From contig VCCP01000002.1 in the NCBI GenBank assembly GCA_005765155.1, positions 4,464,001 to 4,528,000 of the forward strand: a DNA stretch of 64,000 nt, read 5' to 3'. Within the stretch, counting starts at the first letter, position 1, and each line of letters starts with the position of its first letter. The translations under genes and the position numbers were made by a program. Positions 1 through 9,800 of the stretch are shown here, piece by piece. The notes beneath the pieces were generated by a model that was given only the letters and a program-made list of their open reading frames with translations, did not search any database and was not told the origin of the DNA. The DNA is from Zelopaecilomyces penicillatus (lineage: Eukaryota > Ascomycota > Sordariomycetes > Hypocreales > Pseudodiploosporaceae).

Positions 1-117
1 TGGAGTGGGCGGACAGTCTCCATTGGCAGAGTGCTTGGTCGATGGTTTGAATTTGATAACGAGCCTGCACCATCTTCACTAGAACGTGAAGATGAAGCGA
101 TTGACTCGACGGTATAA
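1..117 (+). CDS. 3' end of a protein-coding gene cut by the window edge
   Basis: An open frame runs from base 1 to a TAA at 115-117, encoding 38 residues that start WSGRTVSIGRVLGRWF and end in an acidic tail (EREDEAIDSTV). The composition looks coding, and the gene would converge on the Nuf2 gene whose stop is at 306. The fragment is too short to name a family. It could also be a chance open frame, since nothing upstream is visible. Confidence 0.45.
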   Translation, partial: WSGRTVSIGRVLGRWFEFDNEPAPSSLEREDEAIDSTV

Positions 118-305
118 TGAGTTTGTAAACGCAGAATTCTGTTCCTTAAATACTATAAATCGCCCCAACCCAATACAATAACTGTAGTTCCAAATGCGCC
201 ATGACAATCGCCGCAAGGCCTCTTTACCCCAACGCCAGACCGTGGTATCATTTATCCCCTTTCCATTAATCATGACCTAAACAAAACAACACGCTCGTGA
301 AATCG

Positions 306-1811
306 TTAATTGATGGCTTGCTCCATCTCAGTAATGTATAGCTTGATGTGTGCTTCCATTTTCAGGTACTCATCATGCGCCATGTGAACCTCATTTTCAA
401 TGTTCTCTTTGAGGTCAAGCATCTATAAACCCCAAGTCAGTAATGTGTTTTTTCTTAATTCCCAGGTTTCGATGAAGAACATGGTCAAATGGGGTGAGAG
501 AAAAAAAGGGAGGCGAAGGGGCAACTTTCGACTAACCTTCTTCTCCGTCTGCTCGATTCTAACCCTCCTTATCTCCATTTCCCTACCCTTGTCGGTATGC
601 TCCTCAGTGAGCTTCTTGTGCACAGCACGCAATTCGTGCATTTTGTCCTTGGCCTCCTGGGCCTTTTGCGTGCTCTGCTGACGCAGCCTCTCTGTGCGTT
701 CGTTCCACTTGCCTAGCTGCCGGCTGAGCATCGCCTCTGCCCTCTCCACCTCGCGGGCGTTTGTGTTCCTCTCTGAGAGCGCATCGCGCTGCTTGGCGTT
801 CTTGGCCAGCTCCTCATCCGCTTTGCCCAATTCCGATGAGATTTCGTCTAGAATCTTGATACATGATGCCACGTCGGCCGTGACAACGGTAAATGAATCG
901 GCAGAGGTTTGTAACGCGCGGGCACGGCGATCTAAAGCATCGATATGCACCTTGTCATTGTTTAATATTTCCCGGAGCTCCTTCAGGTTTTCCTGTAGTG
1001 TCGAAGGACTCTGGAGCATGTACGGGCGCAGCTTGGCACTCTCTTGTTTAAGCGTAATCTTTTCTTGAGCTCTTTGCTCCAGAGCCACTGTCAAGTCGCC
1101 CTTTTTCTGCTTTGCCTCCTCTAGACGTGTAGCGACTCTCTCCTGGTTCCGTCGTAGCTCTAGCAGGCGCTTCTTCAGGTCCTCGTTTCTCATTGTCTTC
1201 TCCCGCACCTGAGCCTCCATCGCCTTGCGATTACGCTTCATGGCGTCTAACCTGTTCTCATTCTCCTGGTTCTCCATATGCAAAGTTTCTATCCGATTCT
1301 TGGTCGATTCGGATTTGTTGTAATGTTCGTCAATCACACTCGTCTGGGACTCGCGAAATCTCACAAAGTTGATGAGGTAGCTGAAGATCTTGACGAGACG
1401 CTCGTACGTCGGCTTGTACAGGTCGTTGAAACTGAAATCGGTGATGCCGCACTCCAACAACAGCCGCCGCAGGGACACATAGAACCCCATCAGATTGCGC
1501 GTATCGGGAGGAATCACATCCGAAAATTCACCACAGATATCATCCGCAGCTGCCAGCATCGCCGGCTCAACAGTTTCCCTCGTGGCATTGAGAAGCAGTT
1601 CTGCAAACCATTCGAATATTTGCTGAACGTGCGCGGGATTGGGTTTCTGCAGGTCGGCAATGGTGAAGTTGATGCCAATGTCTGTGATGCACCCAACAAT
1701 CTCCCGGTCGGGGAGTCGCATAAACGCGTCGGCTTCCTCCTCTTTCTTTCGCGAGCGGGACTGTGTCTGCTGCGAGGTAGGGATGATGCTCATTCTAGAA
1801 TTGTATGCCAT
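306..1811 (-). CDS. NUF2: Kinetochore protein Nuf2 (Ndc80 complex subunit)
   Basis: Nuf2 pairs with Ndc80 to form the rod of the Ndc80 complex, which links kinetochores to spindle microtubules. Two exons: 1811..537 and 422..306, separated by a 114-nt intron that opens GTTAGT and closes TATAG. The product is 463 aa. Residues about 30-165 carry the Nuf2 calponin-homology head (INFTIADLQKPNP, then the FSYLINFVRFRES region), and from about 170 onwards the chain is nearly continuous heptad-rich coiled coil. Exon 2 adds 38 residues (MLDLKENIENEVH...EMEQAIN) that resemble the usual Nuf2 C-terminus; reading through the intron would give a hydrophobic tail that does not fit. Start is the first Met; a second Met at codon 7 (MSIIPTSQQ) is an alternative. 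Length matches fungal Nuf2. Confidence 0.93.
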
Positions 1812-2429
1812 CTTGATGAATAATCTTTTGCTGTACTGTCCAGAGTGATGCGGTCGACTCTTGTCGCAAATGTACAGTTGGTGATGGTTGGTGGCCTTTG
1901 GTTGTGACGAAATTCACCCCTCCAGAGTCTGGTACCTATCTTGTCTGGCTGCGCTAACCAGTAAACACCCGAACACGTTGCTGCGGAAACATTTCAACCC
2001 ACTGAAAGGCATCTCCAAAATTGAACATCACGTGATCATTACGGTTACTTGAAAATGGATAATACAAGATCTTGCAGAGCGAATTTTAGAGACGAGCTAG
2101 GCACAAGAGATTGGCGTTTGATTGATATGGACATGCGCCTTTTGATCTTTGTATCAGTGGGTGGTGAAGTGCTGTAATACCATGTAGAAGTTTGATATGT
2201 TGAAATTGGTGGTGGGCTGTTTTCATTGTTGTCGTCTCCTTCAAATCTCACGTCGTAGGAGATAGAGAATAAAGGCAGCGTCGTTTTCTCATAAAGCAAT
2301 GCAGCTGAAATGATTATCTTCTCGTCTATTTAGCTCATCTATACTTTTCATACATTCAATTGTGATATAACAGACACTATGACCTCTTTAACACTGTACA
2401 AGAGCTTTCTGCACTCTCCGTCCTTGGTC
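1812..2429. other. Intergenic: Nuf2 promoter and thioredoxin 3' region
   Basis: This lies between the Nuf2 start and the stop of the thioredoxin gene, both on the minus strand. It is AT-rich at the thioredoxin end. Short open frames here lack family similarity or splice support. I see no other gene. Confidence 0.6.
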
Positions 2430-3042
2430 TCAAGCGTTATGCTTCCTCAAAAGCTGCAACAGAACGGGCGGATTGGCGCCAATCAGCTCGTCAACTTTCT
2501 TGCCACCCTTGAAAAACACAAAAGTAGGCATGGCGCGGACTCCCAGCTCCTGTGTCAGCTGTGGCAGCTCTTCCACATCAAACTTGACGAAATGGATTTT
2601 GCCACTGAACTCGGGCTCATCAGAATGTCTATGTAGCAGCGTCAGCCTCGGTTAGCATCGCTTGTCGCCCATACCTCAGTGGGAATAATATTGGTTGACA
2701 TACCTTTCGAGAACTGGTGCGATGGCCTTGCAAGGGCCGCACCACGTTGCAAAGCAGTCAACCAAGACTTTGTCCTCCTTGCTCACAATCTGCTTAAACT
2801 CTTGGACGCTGAGAAGAGTGTCGCAAGTTAGTCACTGAAAGACATAGTTCCGCTCCTTATCGTATTTATTACTGAGAATTGACCACGACGCATATCCGTC
2901 ACATATGGAGGATAACTTACCTTTTGACGACTTGTACAGCAAGGGACGCCGGCGTAGAGTGAAATGATCGCGGATTGACCAGTGGTCTGAATGATGTAGT
3001 AAGACCCTGACGGGCGAGTCTCAATGAACGTGCAGGCAACAT
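2430..3042 (-). CDS. Mitochondrial thioredoxin
   Basis: Small dithiol oxidoreductase. Three exons: 3042..2921, 2808..2704 and 2628..2430, with introns GTAAGT..CTCAG (112 nt, GACTAAC branch site) and GTATGT..CATAG (75 nt). The product is 141 aa. Active site WCGPC has its cysteines at residues 64 and 67; the cis-proline motif AMPTF and the following FFKGGKKV strand are present. Residues 1-34 are rich in Arg, Ser and Leu with no acidic residue (MLPARSLRLARQG...RSFHSTPAS), a typical mitochondrial presequence, so this is likely the organelle paralogue (compare yeast Trx3) and not the cytosolic enzyme. No reductase gene is adjacent. All three exons are short, which is why it is easy to miss as an open frame. 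Confidence 0.92.
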
Positions 3043-4423
3043 TTTCTCGGGACAACAGCAACAACAATAATAGTTTCAAATGAACAGCAATATAAATAAA
3101 TCAGATTCAAGGAAAGTGCCGGCGCCGTTCCTCTTCTCGAAGGTGGTGGGTGAATTTATCAGGGAATAGATGGATAGATGAGAGTAGGATAGAGGTCATA
3201 GAGGGATGAACGAGTAGATGCTGACTGAGCCGGGCGATCAGGTGAAAATTATCCGAAGTGAGCCGTGCTAGTGATCGGTGTTGAGCGTGGCAATAAAGGT
3301 ATGTACACAATGCGCCCAGCGATGATTCAACCAATTTCTAACGTACACGCTGGAAAGAGGCAACGTGTGTTGTAATGATTAATGTAGTTTGTCGTTGTCA
3401 TTTGATCATGTACAAGCCATCGAGATGAGCATAGAGTGCTCTCACACAAACATCGCAAGCAAACGTCATGTCAACGGGTTCAAAGGCCAATTTTCAAAAC
3501 ACGTCTTCAGCATGAAATATATTCTATTCATCTGCAGTAGCAAGACTGAAAGCAAAAAGTAAAAAAAAAAAAACACCAATCAGCACAATCTTACAACCGT
3601 GCCAGAAAGGCGCCCTATGGGTTTGATATGCTGTGGGGAATTGCCCACAAAAATCAGAAGTAAAAAAGCCAGAGAGACGCAATGCAATGCTAAACATTTC
3701 CTTGATCAAAACACAGAGGGATATTGATAAAGAATACGGCGGACTGCAACTCCAATTAAAACCAACATATTGCATCTGTTGATGCAACAAAAACAGCAAA
3801 CTTTGATTGCCAGCAAAGAAAAGAAGACAACCCATTTTATAAGCGAATCCACGCTCCCCCAAAAAACATCCAGCCTTATGCATGCGTTCTCCAAAGGAAC
3901 AAAGTATAGATATATAATGAGAGCTCAAAAACTCCTGTGACGCAGCGGGTATCAAATATGGCGTATATACTCAACAACACTAAGAATTTCTGAAAAAATT
4001 GGACGCTCATCAATGTTGGGATAGTAAAACAAGTTTCACTCGAGCGAATGAGTGATGTGGACCGGAGTTTTCTCTGTAGTGAGATTGACAACGAGATGAG
4101 CCGTACAACCTCTGATAGAAAACTGCCTCAACCATTTGTGTAATTTTTCGGGTTTTTTTTTTGACGTGTGAATAGCGGTCTTTTTTTTTCTTCTCTTTTT
4201 CATCGAAGGACGATAAAAGAAAGATTCGAATGAGCGACTCTGGTCAGTAATGCTAATCTGCAAACAGCGGTAACCCCGCTTCTATAATTTCTTGAGAACA
4301 AATGAAAATTTCCTGTCGAGGTATGTTGTCAACTTTGACGTTGCCTGTGCTATACATCTTTTTGGGGTGTGGTTGAGGTTTTTTCTTTTCGGAGATTGCG
4401 CTGCTGTTCAATCGATGAAGTCA
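3043..4423. other. Intergenic: thioredoxin promoter and 3' region of the 794-aa gene
   Basis: About 1.4 kb without a supportable gene. It contains homopolymer runs (13 A at 3561-3573; runs of T near 4152 and 4183). Open frames here, including one of 143 codons at 3524-3955 (-), have no recognisable motif and sit in AT-rich sequence. Confidence 0.55.
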
Positions 4424-6808
4424 TCACAAGCATAGAGGACTGCCGCTTGCCCTCTTCGACTTGGCATCAATGGAGTCTCGAGGAGCAATTTCCAACAACT
4501 TTGCGCTTCCAGCGCTAAAATTACGAGCATGGCCCTTACCAACTTGGATGCTGGTGGCTCGCTGGAGGTCTGCCTTATCATCAGTTCCAACCGAGACCGG
4601 AGAGTCAAGATCATCCTCATCTTCCGACTCAATGTTCAACAGACCCTCGCGACTGTGAAATGTATCTCTGTCTTGTTTGTGAATCAATTGAGCTTGAGCA
4701 CCAACTGCACCCCATCTCATGTTGACTTCTTCCATAGGTTCGTCTTCGTCGCTGCTAGGACGACCCTTTTCGAAAGAGCGCTTCACCGACCCTGCGGCAT
4801 GAGAGTCAGGGGCGAGTTGAGATAAGAAATCATCATCGGCGATAGCCAGATCCTCTTGTGTGCTATTGCTCTGTGAATCAGTTTGATGTGACATGTCCCG
4901 ACGATTGGCTCGAGCAAGGTTATCACGGAGGGTTGAAGTTCGCCGGCTACCAACTTTGCCCGAGAGCCAGGAGGCTTCCGAGTCGATGGAAGCAAGGGAA
5001 ATAGATAGGTGCGGTTCAGCAGGTTGAGTTCCATGTCCCTTTACTTCGCCAATTGGTATGTGTCGCGTGCCTTCGAGCGAATGATGACCCGAAGTCGGTG
5101 TGCCATAACGTGGAGCTGCTTGTGTTGATTGAAACTCTGAATACTTCCCTCCAGGCAACATGGGTAATGGGGGTTCCGCCTCTGGTGACTGGACTCGGGA
5201 ATCTGGCGGTGAGAGTGGAAACTCTGGCAGGTCTTCTCGGAAACGAGAACGTGTTCGTTTTGGTGTTCCAAAACCAATCTTACTAGCAATATAGTTGCCA
5301 GTTGATATGTGTTGACCTGAAGAGGCATCGTCATCTCCTTGTAGTCTTGCGAGTGCTTGAGCCTGAGCCTGAGCAACAGCAGCAGCCTGCATCTCCTCGC
5401 GGGAAGTGTTCGAGAAAGAAGACGGGCCTCCGGAATTGCGACGACTTCTGCCACCCCATCTTAGGAAGTTGGTGAAGGAGAGACGATTTGTCTTGCTGCT
5501 CGCTACGGATCCCTTTCTCGTGGCGTCATCGTCATCCACAGGAGAGGCAACCTTTTCCTTTTCCGAGTCGATTGTTGATTTAGATTTAGACTTTTTCGAC
5601 CTCAGTAACCCTGCCAGCTTCGATCCGGGCGGTAATGCTGAGATGGGCTCATTTAGCTCAGCCGCCTCGTAGGTGGAAGTTTCAGGCGATATGGGCTCAT
5701 CCATATCGAGTAGTGGTGCATCTGTCCCGTGGAAGACGTCGAGAGGCTGTCTTGGAGAATCCCCTTCCCCATCTGAAGGTGGCTCTGGAGATGTACGTGG
5801 CCTAGAGGATGTCACAACTGCTGATGGAGGCTCGATACCCAGGCCAACAAATTCTCGACCCATAACACCTCGTTCCAGATTCTCTGGAGGCGGAGTCCCA
5901 GCATGCCTTGCTTCTGCCTCCTCCTTCCTCTGTTTTTCAACCTTTCGAGCCAGTCTACGTTCCACCTTTTCCCGTTCATGTTGTCGTTGCCTCTCTCGTC
6001 TCCTACTATCTCGCTCCATCAATTCTCGGAGATCGCTGGCATCAAAGTCGTCCGCAAGATCGTCGATACGCTTATGCGCTTTCAAAGTTTCTTCTGGTAT
6101 AGGCTCCCGTTCAGCCAGTGGCCTTTTCTGTGAAGATGCAGGGATAGGCATTGACGCGCGAGATGGCGTGCTTCGTGGTCCTGGTCCATATCGCAAGGTT
6201 GGTCTTGGTGCCAGCGAATCGAGCGCTGATATCTTGTATGAAACCAGATTGGAGTCAGATGAGTGACTAGAATGAATTGATGCGGGCAGTGGCAACGATG
6301 TTTCGGATGCGGGATTGGTCCATTGTCTTCCAACGGCCATCGTTTTTGTTCGTTTACTGCCTTGTTTTGTCGAGTGTCCTGGTGGCCAAGCTTCGGTTAC
6401 AGCGCGTGCAGGCATGATACTGCTCATGGCTTTGATCTCTGCCTCTCTATCATGATCGTCTCTCCTCCTCTTACTGCTCTTTCTTCTGGCTGGATGATGT
6501 AATGTGGGCGTGCGCTCCCACGTATTGCCTGTGGCATTTGGTTCAGGCGTCTGGCCATGGCGGTTTGCCTCACTGGGCGGCCCTCGTGTGCGATTGATGT
6601 GGATGGAATCGCTACGGTCGGGTGAGAAACTGTATGTTCGCGCGCGCCGGTGAAGCTTTGCAGGCTCAGCGCGCTGCTTCCTAATGGAAGCAGCTCTCAC
6701 CAAGCCCTCCGTCTGGCTTCGACTCGGTATCATGTCGCGATCGGAAAGCGCAGCTCCGCTACGGGAGCGTGGACCAGCGCTTTTGCGCCGGAAGGGCCAC
6801 AAGGCCAT
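4424..6808 (-). CDS. Large disordered fungal protein of unknown function
   Basis: Single uninterrupted frame of 794 aa beginning MALWPFRRKSAG; the Met is the first in frame and nothing suggests an intron. I do not recognise a domain. The N-terminal 60 residues are basic; around residues 250-310 there is a highly charged predicted helix (RELMERDSRRRERQRQ and following), followed by Ser/Pro/acidic low-complexity sequence with many SP and TP dipeptides and RxxS-type sites (RRNS, RTST, RNFS) that could be phosphorylated. A Ser/Thr-rich block with FLRWGGRSRRNS lies near the middle. The C-terminus has a compact motif, ARNFSAGSAKLLEI, which may be a conserved short element. No signal peptide or membrane segment. 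Coding status is well supported by length; function is open. Confidence 0.85.
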   Translation of the reverse strand: MALWPFRRKSAGPRSRSGAALSDRDMIPSRSQTEGLVRAASIRKQRAEPAKLHRRARTYSFSPDRSDSIHINRTRGPPSEANRHGQTPEPNATGNTWERTPTLHHPARRKSSKRRRDDHDREAEIKAMSSIMPARAVTEAWPPGHSTKQGSKRTKTMAVGRQWTNPASETSLPLPASIHSSHSSDSNLVSYKISALDSLAPRPTLRYGPGPRSTPSRASMPIPASSQKRPLAEREPIPEETLKAHKRIDDLADDFDASDLRELMERDSRRRERQRQHEREKVERRLARKVEKQRKEEAEARHAGTPPPENLERGVMGREFVGLGIEPPSAVVTSSRPRTSPEPPSDGEGDSPRQPLDVFHGTDAPLLDMDEPISPETSTYEAAELNEPISALPPGSKLAGLLRSKKSKSKSTIDSEKEKVASPVDDDDATRKGSVASSKTNRLSFTNFLRWGGRSRRNSGGPSSFSNTSREEMQAAAVAQAQAQALARLQGDDDASSGQHISTGNYIASKIGFGTPKRTRSRFREDLPEFPLSPPDSRVQSPEAEPPLPMLPGGKYSEFQSTQAAPRYGTPTSGHHSLEGTRHIPIGEVKGHGTQPAEPHLSISLASIDSEASWLSGKVGSRRTSTLRDNLARANRRDMSHQTDSQSNSTQEDLAIADDDFLSQLAPDSHAAGSVKRSFEKGRPSSDEDEPMEEVNMRWGAVGAQAQLIHKQDRDTFHSREGLLNIESEDEDDLDSPVSVGTDDKADLQRATSIQVGKGHARNFSAGSAKLLEIAPRDSIDAKSKRASGSPLCL

Positions 6809-9800
6809 GTTCCTAGTTGTGTATTGTGCGTCTTTGTATGTGCGTATTGTTTGTGCTGTCCACGGATGCCACTACTGGTGAGTCGTCCTTTTGTACGTAA
6901 ATTGCCTGGAATCGGTGTCAATGGACTTGCGGGGCAGCATCGTGTTGGTCTATGTCCTTCGAGATGGCGATGGAAAATCGACAGACGTGCATGGAGCAGC
7001 GGATGACAGCAATAACATGCCACGGGAGCGAGTCGGTGGAGTGGTGATGATGATGACAGTGTGGTTTGTTTCTGGCGGAGAGTAGTACTAGGTAGTCTAG
7101 TCGTGTGTCGTAATAGCGCGTGGGTGCTGTTGCAGCAGCGAAGCAGGGGAGCCAGGGCGTGTTCTCCGACCGTGTTTGTTATGCAAATTGAACCATGAAA
7201 AGGATTGAGATGTAATTCGTTGAGGTGTTTCGGCAAAGCGCAGCAGAGAGACACAGCAAAATCTCGAGCAAAACCACCGGGGTTGCTTCAGACTGCGCAG
7301 AGAGACGACGGTGGTGAGAGAATGCCGAGTTGGGGTGGATGAGAGGATGTCAAGTGGAAGTGCGAAAAAGGTGGGTGATGGCGGTGGTAAGTACTAAGTA
7401 GCCTTGTACCACCAGGTACTAATGCGACCACTTCTACTCCGTACACTCTTTTCGCCCGCCCTAGGGATTGATGCACAAGCCCACGGGTTGGTAATAGTGG
7501 GTTGTGGGTGCTGGCAGTTTGTGTGGCGGACGGGTGGAGCGGCGTGTAGCGGCGTGTACAGTACAGTAGCACCTCTAGCGATCGGGCGCGAGGAGTTGGT
7601 TGGTGCTCTGACACTCTGGGTTGGGGCCTGGCCCGCCTGTAGGATTGGTGCCTGTACAGCTAGGGGTAGCCTGAAGGTAGACTGCCATGTACATCGAGTC
7701 GTTTGCAGCAGCTTACAAGTCGCGGTAGGTTAACACAATTTGTGAATACTCTATGGGTATAGATTATAGGATTTCCTACTATGGTATCTCCATAGCAGGA
7801 ACGAAAGAGCGGGCAATAAAGAGACAATGGAACGGCCATTCCGCTGGCAAGCCCCAGCGCCGCCATGCACCAACTTCACCAACTTGCTCCAGTTAGCATT
7901 AGCATGGCTTCGCCGAGTTAGCATAGCGGGGAGTCGGCACTACTACCTCAAGGGTACTTGTGCGCCCTGAGCCGGATGACGGATTTTGCCCAGGTCCAGG
8001 CGGTACCTGCCGCCAAGTCGGAATGGAAGGACAGTACCATCCGTGGTCTGTTGCAGGTGCTGGAGCCCAAACTGTCCAAAGGAGTAGTACCCTGTAGGTA
8101 CTTTTTGTCTTCGAGCTCCAAAGCATGCTGCACCATGCGGGAAAGGCTTTCTCCAAGGGCCTGGTGATGTACTTTGGCAGAGTGATATTGGAAATACCTG
8201 AAGCTCCCGTCTCCGGGTTGTTGGCGACCTCGTTCTCCTGGATGCTACTGTGCCTAGCATGTCTGGCCCAGGTGCTGGCAGCAGACCAACTAACGAGATT
8301 CAAGGCGCAGGGCCACTTACGACGTGCCGACAATGCCTTGGGAGGCTATGGGCAGAGGGGATTTCCATTCCTGTTATAATAATAATGAAAAAAAGTCTCC
8401 GCGTTAATTATGTGTCCTTCTTATCCCCCGTACGCCCGTTTGCATTAATTGCCACTGTCCCATTATCGTACAGGGAATCACCTCAATGAATAGAGCAAAT
8501 AAGGTACCTTACTGTCTACTCCGTATTAATTCTGCACAATGCAGCAAGTACTATCGAGGTACCGCACCCCATCCCCTCTGGCCCTAACGTTTACCCGTAC
8601 CTGTAGGTAGGTAGGTAGGCTGTAGTAGCCCTTGCAAGGGAGCAGCGGGGCAGACAAATGTCTTCAGTCAGTTGATGCCCAGTTCCCGTAGCGTGCGTAT
8701 TGTCCTCTGGTGGAGGTACCTGGAGCAGCACTTCAGCAGCACTCGCGGTGGGACAGGCACAGGGGACAAAAGCGGGGTGACAGGGGTCTCCAGTAGCGCT
8801 CCAAGGCACCCCTACCACCACCGTCTCACAGCAGATCGAGCATCCAGGAGTCCGCTGTGCTCGTACCGGCGGGAGTGCTGTGAGCTGCCCTGGGCTGAGG
8901 TGCTGTCGACTCTGCCCTATGTGCCCGTTATGGGTTGTTGCTGCCACCATCCATCAGCTCCTTCTCCAGGTTTCAGTTGCTTGTTGCCTTTCACCATACA
9001 TCACGAGTAACTGGAAGCTACAACTGTATGTAGCCAGTTCTCGTCCTGCAGGGGCTAGGAGACTGATGGGAATGCTATTTTCAATATTTGATCAGCAAAA
9101 GCATCGAGGTGCAGGCCATCCAGCAGAGGGTGCCAAAATCCAAAAGTCCAGACCCCGTCAGCCACGCAGCTGCCTCCTCTCTCTCAAGTCCTTGCCTCTC
9201 ATCCCATACATCCCATCATCCCATCCCCCTTTCCTGTCCATTGGCTAGGCTATGATGCACTTGGCCACTGGAGGCATCTTGACATGGCGGGTGGCTTTTA
9301 TTTAGTCATTGGTTTCTTGGCTGGTGGTGCAATGGGTATGATTCTGGCTTGTTAGCTGGCCATTCAGCATCGTCGCCACCCCGACCCTCAATCCTGTGTG
9401 GAGGTGCCGTCATGACAATTGGCAACAAAGAGTTTCCCCATTGATTGCAGTGTGGCTGGCCATCGCGCAGCCACAGCCCCTTATTATCAGCTTCAGTGGC
9501 TCTGCGCTCGTTAGTTGTGCCGTCCAGTCCACCATTCACTTCACCAGGATGACGATCACATTGGAGTATCAGGTTTGCTTTGGTTGAAGCCTGGTGGGCG
9601 AGTGGTTGTCGATGGTTGTCGAGAGAGGGAGAGAGGGAGGGAGAGCAGCATGCTCTGATACACGCTACCAGCTTCCGTGAAACACACACTTGCTTTTTTA
9701 TTTATTATCCCTCCCAATCTTTGAGACAGGCTCCTGGCGAACTCGTGTGTTTTCCGTCCTCAAGGGCCCCAGATTTCGATTGCTAGCCGCAGCAGATGTC

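Noticed and set aside
3524..3955. 143-codon open frame (-) between the thioredoxin and 794-aa genes
   Set aside because: Built across A/T homopolymers, Phe- and Cys-rich, no motif; not a credible protein.
7899..8333. 144-codon minus-strand frame in the gene desert
   Set aside because: Three overlapping frames on both strands look equally open, and no motif is visible.
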